Source: Imbricaverruca yamaguchii (lineage: Eukaryota > Arthropoda > Thecostraca > Neoverrucidae). From it: a stretch of DNA of 64,000 nucleotides. The DNA is taken from assembly GCA_034440575.1 (NCBI GenBank), contig JAOTOL010000997.1, positions 1 through 64,000 on the forward strand, read 5' to 3'. The translations under genes were made by a program, and so were the position numbers. Below are positions 34,813 through 48,214 of this stretch, piece after piece. Positions within the stretch are counted from its first letter, which is position 1, and each line of letters starts with the position of its first letter. The notes beneath the pieces are model-generated. The model did not search any database. It was given only the letters and a program-made list of their open reading frames with translations, and had not been told where the DNA came from.

Positions 34813-36169
34813 CGCATCCGTCGCTCCGACCCGCCACATCCGGCCCCTCCGGCCCGCCACAATGGATCGGTGGTGGCCGCTAAAAAGGCGTCTTGCCGCC
34901 CTCGGCCAACCTCTGCGTGCACGCCGCGCCGCGTCGGGGCGGGGGAGGGGGAGGGGGAGGGGGCACGTCACAGAGCGCTCCCCGCCGGCAGCGTCACGGC
35001 CGCGCCACGACCGATGATGCGCGGCGGCGGCCAGTCGCCGGAACGACTGGGGCCGATCGATTTCCGCACTTAATTCATCGCCGGCCGCAATGGCTTTTTG
35101 CTGATGGATGGTCGGGGAGAGGTCAGAGGGGACGCGTCCCGCGGCTAAAACACGGCCGCAATCTCGCCAGATCAAACGCCGCCGCCGGCACTGGGGATCG
35201 GCGCCGGGGAGAAGGGGGAGCTGTAGTCAGACCGGGGGTAGGCACACTGCAGACAGTGACACTGGGCCGGATGTAGAGGGGACCAAGAGCGGAGACAAAG
35301 GCAGGGAGAGGACAAGGAGGAAACGAACCAGAGACAGCGGCCCAGGGTCGGACAACACAAGAGCCGGATGCAGTGACATGAGACGTGGAGATGACGGGAA
35401 CGGGACCGGACAGTGGTCCCGGGGGAGTGGAACAGAACCTGGCACGGTGGCCCAGGTCGTAACAGGAGTGAACAAAACCTGACACAGTGGCCCGAAGCCA
35501 GGAGGGGAGTAGAATAGGACCGGTCACGGTGGCCCGTGGCAGGAACAAGTAGGGAACAGGACATGGAACATTGATTGGGGAATGGACCAGGAGAGGACCA
35601 GGACGAAAGATAGTGTCCCGCGGTCGAACGAGAAGGTGAGTAAGCTCGGCAACTGTGACCCAGAATAGTGGCCCACAGTCGGCGCAAGTGTGTCCACACC
35701 AGCAAAAGCCACCAACAGGAAGAGGTTCTCACCGATCTGAGGTGGTTTCGACACTGGCTTCCCTTTCATGGCAGGTCGGTGCGCTTCATTAGCATGCCAG
35801 TGGTGTTGCGGCGTACTATCGGGGTCCTCAGACGAGGTAATGTGAACCGCTAAATCGCCACTGGCCAGCCCGCCCTCCCCTTCTAACCTCCGCAGTACTC
35901 AGTGAAAGTGGAAGCAGAAGTCAACACCTGTGGCAGAGCCGGACAGACCCAGAAGTCGCTGACGAGCTCAGCTGGGGAGGGTGGGAGGACCATCATCAGC
36001 AAGCTGACGTAGCAGCTAAATGGCAAAGACCACTGTACTACCCAGCACTCCGTAATGCTAGACGACCCGGCCATCAGTCAAACTCCGAGCAGTTACACGT
36101 AATACTACGTCTGGCTTCGACAGCCTGAAACACCAGGCGAATCCACACCTATTGGCTCTTTTACGTCAT
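34813..36169. other. Unique GC-rich stretch, no gene seen
   Basis: Includes a (gggggagg)n tract at about 34937-34962 and degenerate aacaggacc/gtggcccag repeats around 35400-35640. No recognisable coding sequence. Confidence 0.4.
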
Positions 36170-37605
36170 ACCTGTGGACTTCTGGGCGCCACACCTGTGC
36201 ACTTCTGGACGTCACACTTGTGGACCCCTGGACGTCATGCCTGTGGACTCCTGGACGTTATACCTGTGCACACTGGACGTCCTACCCGTGGACCCCTGGA
36301 CGCCACACCTGTGGACCCCTGGACGTCATACCTGTAGGACCCCTGGACGTCAAACCTGTGGACTTCTGGATGCCACACCTGTGGAGCCCTAGACGTTATG
36401 CCTGTGGACTCCTGGACGTCATACCTGTGGAGCCCTGAACGCCACACCTGTGAACCCCTGGACGTCACACCCGTGGGCTCATGGATGCCACACCTGTGGA
36501 CTCCTGGACGTCATACCTGTGGACCCCTGGACGTCATACCTGTGGACCTCTGGACGTCATACCTGTGGACCCCTGGACGTCATACCTGTGGACCTCTGGA
36601 TGCCACACCTGTGGAGCCCTAGACGTTATGCCTGTGGACTCCTGGACGTCATACCTGTGGAGCCTGAACGCCACACCTGTGAACCCCTGGACGTCACACC
36701 CGTGGGCTCATGGATGCCACACCTGTGGACTCCTGGACGTCATACCTGTGGACTCCTGGACGTCATACCTGTGGACTCCTGGACGTCATACCTGTGGACC
36801 CCTGGACGTCATACCTGTGGACCTCTGGATGCCACACCTGTGGAGCCCTAGACGTTATGCCTGTGGACTCCTGGACGTCATACCTGTGGAGCCCTGAACG
36901 CCACACCTGTGAACCCCTGGACGTCACACCGTGGGCTCATGGATGCCACACCTGTGGACTCCTGGACGTCATACCTGTGGACCCCTGGACGTCATACCTG
37001 TGGACCTCTGGACGTCATACCTGTGGACCCCTGGACGTCATACCTGTGGACCTCTGGATGCACACCTGTGGGCCTGACGTTTGCCTGTGGACTCCTGGAC
37101 GTCATACCTGTGGAGCCCTGAACGCCACACCTGTGAACCCCTGGACGTCACACCCGTGGGCTCATGGATGCCACACCTGTGGACTCCTGGACGTCATACC
37201 TGTGGACCCCTGGACGTCATACCTGTGGACCTCTGGACGTCATACCTGTGGACTCCTGGACGTCATACCTGTGGACTCCTGGACGTCATACCTGTGGACC
37301 CCTGGACGTCATACCTGTGGACCTCTGGACGTCATACCTGTGGACCCCTGGACGTCATACCTGTGGACCCCTGGACGCCACACCTGTGGACTCCTGGACG
37401 TCATACCTGTGGACCCCTGGACGTCATACCTGTGGACCTCTGGACGTCATACCTGTGGACCCCTGGACGTCATACCTGTGGACCTCTGGACGTCATACCT
37501 GTGGAGCCATGAACGCCACACCTGTTACCCCTGGACGTCATACCTGTGGACATATGGCCGTCACACCTGTGGACCCTGAAGAGATGGAGACGCCACACAC
37601 CAGGT
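36170..37605. repeat. 23-bp satellite array, about 60 units
   Basis: The unit is ctgtggacccctggacgtca followed by tac, with variants gactcctgg, gacctctgg, gagccctgaacgccacac and gtgggctcatggatgccacac. A block of about 230 bp containing these variants in the same order recurs at about 36395, 36640, 36870 and 37085, so the array has higher-order structure. Most units carry GACGTCA, a near-CRE. Confidence 0.95.
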
Positions 37606-37664
37606 GACATCCCGACACCCTGACCACGATCCGGCCAGGGCTTCCCACCCAGCTCCAAGCACTG

Positions 37665-37800
37665 TTGGCTTGACCCTGGATCCGCTCGACTATCGTTCCT
37701 CAGGCGAACCCTGGTCCGCTTGACTATCGCTCCTCAGACGGGCCCTGGTCCGCTCGACTATCGCTCCTCAGATGGGCCCTAGTCCGCTCGACTCGTCATA
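37665..37800. repeat. About 38-bp minisatellite, four copies
   Basis: ccctggtccgctcgactatc then gctcctcaga(c/t)ggg repeats four times. Confidence 0.85.
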
Positions 37801-38380
37801 CGAAAGCAGGCACAGGCGCCGAGCAGTCTCGTTCAGCATTTCCTCTCAGTATCCCTCTCAGCAGTGACGCAGCCAGGAATTATACAAGGAGGGTCGGATA
37901 GTGCGAACGTGGCCCAGATTACTCCAGAATTGGCAATTTCTCCGATTTCGGCCACTTTATTTCGAGAAATGCCCCTTTTCTGAGAAAATCAGTTTCTCTT
38001 CCTTGTTCTCAATCCACCTTGGAGGCCCAAGTCGTGGGATCAATTCTGAAAAAAAATGCAAGTAATCATGACACTGCATTAAAACCGGAATCCAAACCGT
38101 CTAACCCTGTATCTAGATACAAAATGTCTAAACTTCATTATAAAAATTTCAATTTTTAGTGTTCGGTAAGGAGTGAACAAATGCTTGCAAGGCCCAGAAG
38201 ACTATCGTAAGAGTCCGCACGCATCAGAAAGATCTCGTGCACGTTGGCAAGGGCACATAGACGGTCGTGAGGGCCCGTGTGCACGTTCGTAACGGCACGT
38301 ATTTATTTATTTACTTAGTTCATTTATTTAGTTCACGCTTAGTTCATGCCGTCCAAGTGCAATGGCCGTAGATGTTCGCA
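37801..38380. other. Unique AT-rich stretch, possible transposon end
   Basis: cagtgacgcagccaggaatt at 37864 resembles a common DNA transposon terminus. No partner end or gene was found. Confidence 0.3.
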
Positions 38381-38472
38381 ATGCCCCGTATACGTTCATA
38401 ATGGCCCGTATACGTTCATAATGGCCCGTATACGTTCATAATGGCCCGTATACGTTCATAATGACCCGTAAA
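38381..38472. repeat. 20-bp minisatellite (cgtatacgttcataatggcc)
   Basis: Four to five near-identical units. Confidence 0.95.
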
Positions 38473-38544
38473 CATTGGCAAGAGCTCGCAGACGTTCTTA
38501 GGGGCCCGACAGCAGCCAGTAAAGTGTTCTTAGCCTTTCTATCG

Positions 38545-38785
38545 CCGCCATAGCGAGCCCGCAGAGGACTACGTACGGGGACCTGGCTCGGCCCGTGGGT
38601 GCCCGAGGAGTGGGCGACCGCCGCCATAGCGAGCCCGCGGAGGACTAGGTACGGGGACCTGGCTCGGCCTGTGGGTGCCCGAGGAGTGGGCGACCGCCGC
38701 CATAGCGAGCCCGCGGAGGACTAGGTACGGGGACCTGGCTCGGCCCGTGGGTGCCCGAGGGGTGGGCGACCGCCGCCGCCGCCAC
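38545..38785. repeat. 76-bp minisatellite, three copies
   Basis: Unit: gccatagcgagcccgcggag, gactaggtacggggacctgg, ctcggcccgtgggtgcccga, ggagtgggcgaccgcc. Confidence 0.95.
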
Positions 38786-38829
38786 TGGTCATACGGTAGT
38801 GAATACACTGGCTTTGCCACCCATCAGCA

Positions 38830-39140
38830 CGCCAGCACATCAGCTCCGCCACCATACCAGGCCTGCCAGCTCTGCCAGCTGTCAGCCCACCAGCCCTGCC
38901 AGTCGGACAGCTCTGTCAGCCCTGCCAGCCGGGACGGCTCTGCCAGCTCTGCCAGTCCACCAGCTCTGCCAGCTCTGTCAGCCCACCAGCTCTGCCAGCT
39001 GTCAGCCCACCAGCCCTGCCAGCTGTCAGCCCACCAGCACTGCCAGTTCCGCCAGCTCGCCAGCCTGCCAGGCCTGCTAGTCGGACAGCTCTGCCAGCTC
39101 TGTTAGCCCACCAGCTCTGCCAGCTCTGCCAGCCCACTAG
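38830..39140. repeat. Minisatellite (agctctgccagcccaccag)
   Basis: Units of about 9-27 bp composed of cagctctgc, cagctgtcagcccac and cagccctgc. Confidence 0.85.
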
Positions 39141-39512
39141 CCCACATCCTCTCCACTCGCATCAGACTCACATAAATGACACTCACATCAATGGGAGCAG
39201 GACATGTTCAAGTACACCCACAGCTCAGGTGGGCATCACGTGCACCTGACCGTGTACTGGGCGATGCGATGTTGAATTTGGTCATCGATATCGACATTGA
39301 CCGAAGCCAGCATAGGCGTGTCATGAAGCTGATTACAGACAAATGGGACGCACCAAACAATGGGGGCGACTCCATTAGGGTGTATTCTACCTGAGCTGTG
39401 GGGTGTACTTGCACATGTCCTGCTCCCACTGATGTGAGTGTCATTGATGTGATCTGGTGCGAGTGGAGAGGATGTGGGCTAGTGGGCTGGCAGAGCTGGT
39501 GGGCTAACAGAG
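39098..39512. repeat. Inverted duplication, arms about 130 bp, spacer 158 bp
   Basis: 39098-39230 reappears in reverse complement at 39389-39512, with about a dozen differences and one missing 9-bp subunit. The spacer is 39231-39388. The outer part of the arms is the neighbouring ccagctctgcc minisatellite, so the inversion copied the end of that array. No 8-bp or TA-type target duplication was recognised. Confidence 0.85.
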
Positions 39513-39589
39513 CTAATGGAGTGGGCTTACAGAGCTGTAGGCTAACTAGGTCTCGGGCTAGATCTGGCAAACATGGGGAGGGACAAAAA

Positions 39590-40452
39590 GGTCCGCCTAT
39601 GGGTCTTCCGAATATTGGGATGCGTGCACCGCCCGGTCTATCCGTACCCTGGTGGGAGGTGACTGTGTGTACCCTGACGTGAGGTGCAGGTGGACATCGT
39701 ACACCGCCCGGCCCATCCGTACCCTGGTGGGAGGTGACTGTGTGTACCCTGACGTGAGGTGCGGGTGGACATCGTACACCGCCCGGTCTATCCGTACCCT
39801 GGTGGGAGGTGACTGTGTGTACCCTGACGTGAGGTGCAGGTGGACATCGTACACCGCCCGGTCCATCCGTACCCTGGTGGGAGGTGACTGTGTGTACCCT
39901 GACGTGAGGTGCGGGTGGTCATCGTACACCGCCCGGTCCATCCGTACCCTGGTGGGAGGTGACTGTGTGTACCCTGACGTGAGGTGCGGGTGGACATCGT
40001 ACACCGCCCGGTCCATCCGTACCCTGGTGGGAGGTGACTGTGTGTACCCTGACGTGAGGTGCGGGTGGACATCGTACACCGCCCGGCCCATCCGTACCCT
40101 GGTGGGAGGTGACTGTGTGTACCCTGACGTGAGGAGCAGGTGGACATCGTACACCGCCCGGCCCATCCGTACCCTGGTGGGAGGTGACTGTGTGTACCCT
40201 GACGTGAGGTGCGGGTGGTCATCGTACACCGCCCGGTCCATCCGTACCCTGGTGGGAGGTGACTGTGTGTACCCTGACGTGAGGTGCGGGTGGTCATCGT
40301 ACACCGCCCGGTCCATCCGTACCCTGGTGGGAGGTGACTGTGTGTACCCTGACGTGAGGTGCGGGTGGTCATCGTACACCGCCCGGTCCATCCGTACCCT
40401 GGTGGGAGGTGACTGTGTGTACCCTGACGTGAGGAGCAGGTGGGCATCGGAA
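39590..40452. repeat. 75-bp minisatellite, about 11 copies
   Basis: Unit: tccgtaccctggtgggaggt, gactgtgtgtaccctgacgt, gaggtgcgggtgg(a/t)catcg, tacaccgcccggtcca. The period is a multiple of three, so frames stay open on both strands (276 codons plus, 264 minus). Variable positions mostly change the amino acid in either main frame, which argues against coding. Confidence 0.95.
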
Positions 40453-40928
40453 CTGTCGAGGCCGATATTGGATTATATTTAGAAATGTCAATACTGTAAT
40501 GGAATAACTGGATTGCGGGCAATAGGGGCGACTAACATTGGAGCAGAATTACGATGGTGGCAGGAAAAGCATACCAGAATATAAGAAACCATCTGAAAGG
40601 AATTGCAACTGGTCCACACAATTTGAAGAGGGATCTAGAGACCGGACTTGGAAGACAGTAGTACTGAAGGAGATAGATACTGCGTCACATGGACCTTAGA
40701 ACAACTAATTTCAGTCATCGAATCCTTATGAGAACTCAGTCAGTTGAACTCCCCCTGAACGGTGAAGATCAGACTCCATCGCACTAGGGTGGAAGCGATG
40801 CAGTATGATCTTTAAGTGGCTCGAAACCAATGAGGATCCTGATATGAGGAGGGGATTCTGCACCTTCACGCCCGTCCAACTGCTCGCAAGAAAGGAACAT
40901 TTGGTTCTTTCGACGCTTTAACTGCTAG
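40453..40928. other. Unique stretch, no gene seen
   Basis: AT-richer sequence with no recognised feature. Confidence 0.45.
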
Positions 40929-41060
40929 GTCTTAGAGCACCGCCAAAATTCTCACTCCGATTGGTAGCCGGTGGACTCGGAAATCCCACCGGTTGTGCGA
41001 TTCGAACCACCACCCTGCTATCAGGAATCCAACGCCGTACAGGCTGAGCTGCCGCGACCC
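40929..41060 (-). mobile_element. tRNA-headed SINE, minus strand
   Basis: On minus: GGGTCGCGGCAGCTCAGCCT start with box A-like GCAGCTCAGCCTGTACGG, box B GGTTCGAATCGC, then the core taccaatcggagtgagaatt/ttggcgg. Its first 15 bases (gagctgccgcgaccc on plus) recur in every second or third unit of the adjoining tandem array. Confidence 0.65.
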
Positions 41061-41485
41061 TCTCCAACCGCTCCGACCAGCGTGCCTGCCGGACCATCTG
41101 CTGGCGGCGATGTCCACAGACTGAGCTGCCGCGGTCCCTCCAACCGCTCCGACCAGCGTGCCTGCCGGACCATCTGCTGGAGACGATGTCCACAGACTGC
41201 CGCGGTCCCTCCAACCGATCCGACCAGCGTGCCTGCCGGACCATCTGCTGGAGACGATGTCCACAGACTGCCGCGGTCCCTCCAACCGATCCGACCAGCG
41301 TGCTTGCCGGACCATCTGCTGGGGGCGATGTCCACAGACTGAGCTGCCGCGGTCCCTCCAACCGATCCGACCAGCGTGCCTGCCGGACCATCTGCTGGAG
41401 ACGATGTCCACAGACTGAGCTGCCGCGACCCCTCCAACCGCTCCGACCAGCGTGCCTGCCGGACCATCTGCTGGCGGCGATATGA
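41045..41485. repeat. 70-77-bp minisatellite abutting a SINE head
   Basis: Unit: cctccaaccgctccgaccag, cgtgcctgccggaccatctg, ctggagacgatgtccacaga, ct(gagct)gccgcggtc. About six copies. The variable gagct segment distinguishes 77-bp from 71-bp units. Confidence 0.93.
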
Positions 41486-42072
41486 TGTGGCCGACCGGCT
41501 GGGTCGGGAGCGGGAGCGGACGTGGTGTCGGGCCAGCGGCGGACTAGTTCTGCACGTGCGCACCATGACTCAGAGCGACAGAGCTGCAGGGGGACAGGGG
41601 ACAGAGGGGCGGGGGCAGGCGACAGGGGCACCACTGTCACCCGCCACCATTGATTCGTCCCGGGAGCACAGCCGGCGTATAAAACATTCACGGGCGCTCC
41701 GGCACTGATTGGATTGCGCGGATGAAGGGTTAAAAAGGGCGTCACAAAGGACCGCCAGCTCTGCGGTAGATGTTAGACCGCTGGCGCGGCAGCCGACGCG
41801 GCGGTGGCACCGAACCCTCTGGTGATACGCGGTGTCGTCCGATGATACGCTGATGCTAACCGACAGACTGGGTGACGGTAACCGCCATACAGCTGAATGA
41901 ACCACACACCCCGTCGAGAAATCACGCACAACCGCTCAGTTGGTCCCGCCACGACTCTGCCGAGGTGTCCCGCACCACGACTCAGCTGGTCGGTCCGTCA
42001 GCTGATGAGCTTCCGACAGGTCCTACTGGGCGGAGACATGAACATGGGTACTAGGCGTCGGCAGACTCGGTC
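41486..42072. other. Unique GC-rich stretch with an orphan TATA motif
   Basis: gcgtataaaacattc at 41676 looks like a TATA box, but no gene follows. No coding features recognised. Confidence 0.4.
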
Positions 42073-42230
42073 GGTTGGTTATTGGTTTTACGGCACATCG
42101 ACCGTTGAGTCCTGTAGCGTCGCCAATCGCACGCCGATTGGTTGTGGGCGAAGATTAGCGACAGGTGAAACTCGAACCCACAACCTTTCGATTGTGAGAT
42201 GAGCAACCTACCCCTAGACTACTCGTCCCC
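42073..42230 (-). mobile_element. Full-length tRNA-headed SINE, minus strand
   Basis: On minus it starts GGGGACGAGTAGTCTAGGGG (box A), has box B GGGTTCGAGTTTC about 45 bp later, then the core caaccaatcggcgtgcgatt/ggcgacgctac and the 3' end tgccgtaaaaccaataacca. It closely matches 47294-47459 and the truncated copy at 43259-43370. Confidence 0.85.
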
Positions 42231-43246
42231 TGCTCGACTCGGCTGCCGTGTCGGCAGAGTAGGAAAAAAGCTGGGTCATGACCTCTCCCTACTCAACCCT
42301 GTCGACGTATCAGCAGAGTATGACCAGCTGGATCATGACCTCTGTCAGACTCGGTCGCCGTGACCCAATTTACTCCGCTGAACATACGTAACTCCAGGGA
42401 CGCGACGCCACTCGTGAGACTTCACACAGTAGTCGACGGACTCGAGTCAATGGACGTGTCTGGACGTGCCAGACTCGACGGCCACGACTCGGTGGAGACC
42501 ACTCGTCGGATTGGACGGGCGGCCACGCCAGTCAGTTGCCTACGCAGTGGCAGCGACAACCTCCACCACCATCATCTCCCAGACTTGCCGTCATGAACTG
42601 CACACGGCTCAGTTCAGACCGCCGGCGTCGGCACTTTAACGCAGACATGGCATCCACGTCAAGGATAATGCACTGTTCAAAGCAGTTGATTCGCGGAACG
42701 TCTAAATGACGTCAGACCTTTATCTATCTTCGAAGTGATAAACAATTAAATAACGGTTATTATATTTTCATTTTCATTTTCAATTAGTATTCCTATCATG
42801 TACGTCATGTTTACCACCACATCCAGTTTTGATCCTACTCCCCCGCCTACATTTGACTTTTCTGTCTTGATTTGTCTCGTCTTCAATGTGCACAGTGCAT
42901 GACCAACAGTGTTCTTTGTACATGCCTGTTTTCATCCGTGAACGTAACTTTTCACTCAGAATCTCAACATCGTATTGCGAAATTCTCCGAGGCGTCACAT
43001 CGGAGCCGGCCGATTATTTGAGCCGATATGTGGTCTGGCCCGTGCCCAAATGTGTCGCCTGCTGAATCAATACTAGCGGCATATAAAACGTTGGCATGTC
43101 GGCAACACTTGGTTGAGAACACCCACGGCAGGATGTCGGCCACACTCGTCAGAGTACACCCACGGCAGCACGTCGGCAACACTCGCCGGCGAATCCCCGC
43201 TGTCAGTCTGTGGGGGCTCTTCCATCGGTGCTTTGCAAACTCTCCA
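42231..43246. other. Unique stretch, no gene seen
   Basis: Scattered cgactcggc/gtcatgacctc phrases near 42240-42360 look like a very old repeat, and cacccacggcagcac(g/a)tcgg repeats occur near 43120-43190. No gene. Confidence 0.4.
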
Positions 43247-43258
43247 CATGTGTGCAGC

Positions 43259-43370
43259 TGTTGGTTCGAGTCTCACCTGTCGCTACTCTTCTCCCGCAGC
43301 CAATCGGCGTGAGAGATTGGCGACGCTACATGACTCAATGGTCGACGTGTCGTAAAACCCAATAACCAAC
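43259..43370 (+). mobile_element. 5'-truncated SINE with target duplication
   Basis: Begins in the box B region (gttggttcgagtctcacc), followed by the core gccaatcggcgtgagagatt/ggcgacgctac and the 3' end gtcgtaaaacccaataacc. It is flanked by catgtgtgcagct (43247-43259) and catgtgtgtgcagct (43371-43385), which fit a slightly diverged target duplication. Confidence 0.7.
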
Positions 43371-43429
43371 CATGTGTGTGCAGCTCTCCAGAACTCCACA
43401 GACGGCTCTCCACTCGCTCGCGAGTGGCC

Positions 43430-43955
43430 TCGCACGTCACGACGGATAAGTCGAGCGGCTCGCCCGTCACCACCCAGTCCATCACGACGGATAAGTCGAG
43501 TGGTTCGCCCGTCACCACCCAGTCCATCACGACGGATAAGTCGAGTGGTTCGCCCGTCACCACCCAGTCCATCACGACGGATAGGTCGAGTGGTTCGCCC
43601 GTCACCACCCAGTCCATCACGACGGATAAGTCGAGTGGTTCGCCCGTCACCACCCAGTCCATCACGACGGATAAGTCGAGTGGTTCGCCCGTCACCACCC
43701 AGTCCATCACGACGGATAGGTCGAGTGGCTCACCCGTCACCACCCAGTCCATCACGACGGATAAGTCGAGTGGTTCGCCCGTCACCACCCAGTCCATCAC
43801 GACGGATAAGTCGAGTGGTTCGCCCGTCACCACCCAGTCCATCACGACGGATAGGTCGAGCGGCTCGGCCGTCACCACCCAGTCCATCACGACGGATAGG
43901 TCGAGCGGCTCGGCCTTCACCACCCAATCCATCACAATGGATAGGTCAAGGCTGA
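43430..43955. repeat. 45-bp minisatellite, about 11 copies
   Basis: Unit: tcgagtggttcgcccgtcac, cacccagtccatcacgacgg, ataag. A 251-codon frame runs through it on minus (43273-44028) as a 15-residue repeat (LDLSVVMDWVVTGEP) with non-repetitive ends. Most differences between units are silent in that frame. Whether it is translated is unknown. Confidence 0.93.
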
Positions 43956-44500
43956 ATACTCCCTTGGCTTCTTGAACTTTCACCTGCCTACTGACCTTTT
44001 TTTCTCCTACTTTCCGAAGGTACATCACTCTTTGTCATACCCGATGATGTGTATTTCGTACACATCATCTCGTTAACCCTGAGTGCTAGATCACCAAGCT
44101 GTGGTCTTACTTTTGGAGGCCTATTTGACGCACATTTTGCAGAAATTGCAGCTATGGCCATTTTCCTGCAGCTGGGGTAAGGTGGCTACATAATTCCAGC
44201 CTTAAATCGTACTGTGCATGTTCTATGTGTGAATAGTCTACACCAATGTCTGCCTCTGGCTACCGACTTGGTCATCCTGATGCCCACAACAGCACCATAA
44301 TCAGCAGTGTCCAAAGATTAACACATGTACACACGTACATTGGCCGTGGTCCGACAGATCCCTCTGGAACATACAGGTGACACAGGGCAGAGGCCGTGAC
44401 CATGAATTGGTCATGTAGGGGGCGTCGACTACTTCGGTCATTTTGCGTCAATGACTCCAGCAAGGACTTTTGATGGGCATACCTCCAACGTGTCAGTGAT
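43956..44500. other. Unique stretch, no gene seen
   Basis: A direct repeat gatgtgtat..gtacacatcatc (44043-44070) is palindromic-like. Nothing else recognised. Confidence 0.4.
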
Positions 44501-44812
44501 CCCCAATGTGTGGGCAACCCTCCCACGATGTGTGGGCGACCCTCCAACGATGTGTGCGCGACTCTCACCTCGATGTCTGTGCGGGCGACTCCCCAGTGTG
44601 TGGGCGGCTCTCCCCCGGTGTGTGGGCGACTCTCCCCCGGTGTGTGGGCGACTCTCCCCTGTGTGTAGAGGATGACTCTCCAACGGTGTGTGGGAGACTC
44701 CGCCCAATGTGTGGGCGACTGTCCGCCGATGTGTGGGCGACAGCCCGCCGATGTGTGGGCGACTCTCCCTCAGTGTGTGGGCGACTGACCGCCAGTGTAT
44801 GGGCGGTTCATC
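44501..44812. repeat. Minisatellite (gtgtgtgggcgactctccc), about 22-28 bp
   Basis: About 13 units with variants cgatgtgtgggcgac, cagtgtgtgggcggctctcc and gaccgccagtgtatggg. Confidence 0.9.
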
Positions 44813-45245
44813 AGTATGCAATGCCGTGGCACCACCCTCGACAGACAAGCACCGATCGCTGCCTGCACGGGCCAATTATCCGCCGACCGGCGCAGGGCGC
44901 GCAATCAGAGCCGCCGCTCGTCTGCCGATCCGTGGGAGCCGGTCCTCCAGCACGCTGAAGAGGTGCCCCCTCCCCTCCCCGCCGCAGCGGCCATAATCCG
45001 GCCCAGCCGGCGGCGGCTAATTTCACACCTCCGGTGTTGATCCGGGTTTCAGTGTAGCCGCCGGGATGGCAGGCCAATATAGGCCGACGAGGCAATGACA
45101 CACGCTGTCCAGCGGGGGAGGGGAGGGGGAGGTCGCCACATGGCACCGATATACTGTGCGTGGTGACAAGGCTCGGCAAGGCGAGGCTATTCAGGGGACA
45201 GCAGAGGGCAACACAGCCGACAGAGAATGGGAAGACATGACCGGC
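44813..45245. other. Unique GC-rich stretch, no gene seen
   Basis: No recognised feature beyond a short ggggaggggagggggagg tract near 45115-45131. Confidence 0.4.
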
Positions 45246-45570
45246 AGAGGACGCAAAATGACGGGATAATATGGCTAGCAGAGAGCAGGAGAACGTTGCC
45301 ACCCGAGGACGGGATAACACGGCCGGGAGAGGACGGGATAACATGGCCGGGAGAGGACGGGACAACACGGTCGGGAGAGGACGGGACAACACGGCCGGGA
45401 GAAGACGAGACAGCACGGCCGGGAGGGAACGGGATAACATGGCCCGGAGGGAAGGAGAACACGGGCGGGGGGGGGAGGGGGAAACGGCGGGGGGGAAGGG
45501 GAAACGGGGGGGAGGGAGGGAAGAAGGCGGGAGGGGAGGGAAACACGGGGGGGGGGGAAGGACAAACGGA
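45246..45570. repeat. 24-bp minisatellite grading into G-rich tract
   Basis: gacgggataacacggccggg then agag repeats about eight times (to about 45440), followed by 130 bp of G-runs (gggggggggaggggg, ggcgggggggaagggg) with quadruplex-forming potential. Confidence 0.9.
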
Positions 45571-47293
<1,723 letters not shown>

Positions 47294-47459
47294 GTGGTGT
47301 TGGTGTTATTGATTTAATGACACACCGACCGTCGAGTCATGCAGCGCCGCCAATCTTTCACACCGATTGGTCGCCCTCGAAGAGCAGCGACGGGTGAGAC
47401 TCGAACCCACAACCTTTCCATTGTGAGACGAGCAACTTACTCCTAGACTACTCGCCCCC
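47294..47459 (-). mobile_element. Full-length tRNA-headed SINE, minus strand
   Basis: On minus: GGGGGCGAGTAGTCTAGGAG start, box A TAGTCTAGGAGTAAG, box B GGGTTCGAGTCTC, core cgaccaatcggtgtgaaaga/ttggcggcgctgc, and 3' end gtgtcattaaatcaataaca. Same family as 42073-42230. Confidence 0.85.
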
Positions 47460-48214
47460 AAGCAAAGTAGCCGGTAATACGGCATAGCCAGATATGTTAA
47501 AGATTGTCCGGAAGACGGGATGGGACAGAGTAGAGTTGTCAGGCACATAGCGTCTCATCGTTAGTTTCATCAGAAATCAAGGCTATCATGTTTAATGTCA
47601 ACGAAAATCCAATGGATTGACGAAGAATACACCCTTCCCGGAGAACGAAATGTTGAACTGAAGTAGCGGGCAGTGTTGAATACGTGGGCAATCACTCCCA
47701 TGTGTGGCAACGTCGCTGGTTGATGGCCAAACCACGCAAACAAACGCGTCACTGTTTTCACCCGAAAGGACAGACATGATACCGAGCCTTAGCATTAATC
47801 AACGCCGGGAACAATGCCATGGAGGGATGCCAACACCATGACCGGGATAGCCATAGCAGGCTGGCACCATCGCCCATTGTCACCGGCAGTGAAATCCATT
47901 TACCTCCCTAATATGAGCCGGCGAGAACTGGCGCCGCCTCGGCGTCAGAGCAGTCACTGTCCACCGTGTTACGGCAACCACAAGGTCGGCCGGCACGCCA
48001 TCAAAACACGGTGGAAACCAACTGCATCTGACCGGACGCGCTTGAGTGATGTAGCAGCAGCATCTTACCCAGCGCCCAGCACAGCCCGCTGAAGATCCCG
48101 GGAGATTGCGAAAAAGTTTCAACAGCCCTCCCGAGACAGCGGCTGAAGCTTCCTCCTGAAGCGACCTTCACGGTCCACCAGACAGCGAAGGCCGCGCGGT
48201 CGCCGGGTCACAGG
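47460..48214. other. Unique stretch, no gene seen
   Basis: No recognised feature on either strand. Confidence 0.4.

Noticed and set aside
39597..40522. Long frames on both strands of the 75-bp array
   Set aside because: The unit is a multiple of three, which keeps frames open. Variable sites are mainly non-silent in either main frame.
41670..41725. Promoter at TATAAAA near 41676
   Set aside because: No credible exon or start codon with a sustained frame follows.
44070..44100. Third TTAA-CCCT element end (gttaaccctgagtgc)
   Set aside because: No matching AGGG-TTAA end was found within a plausible distance.
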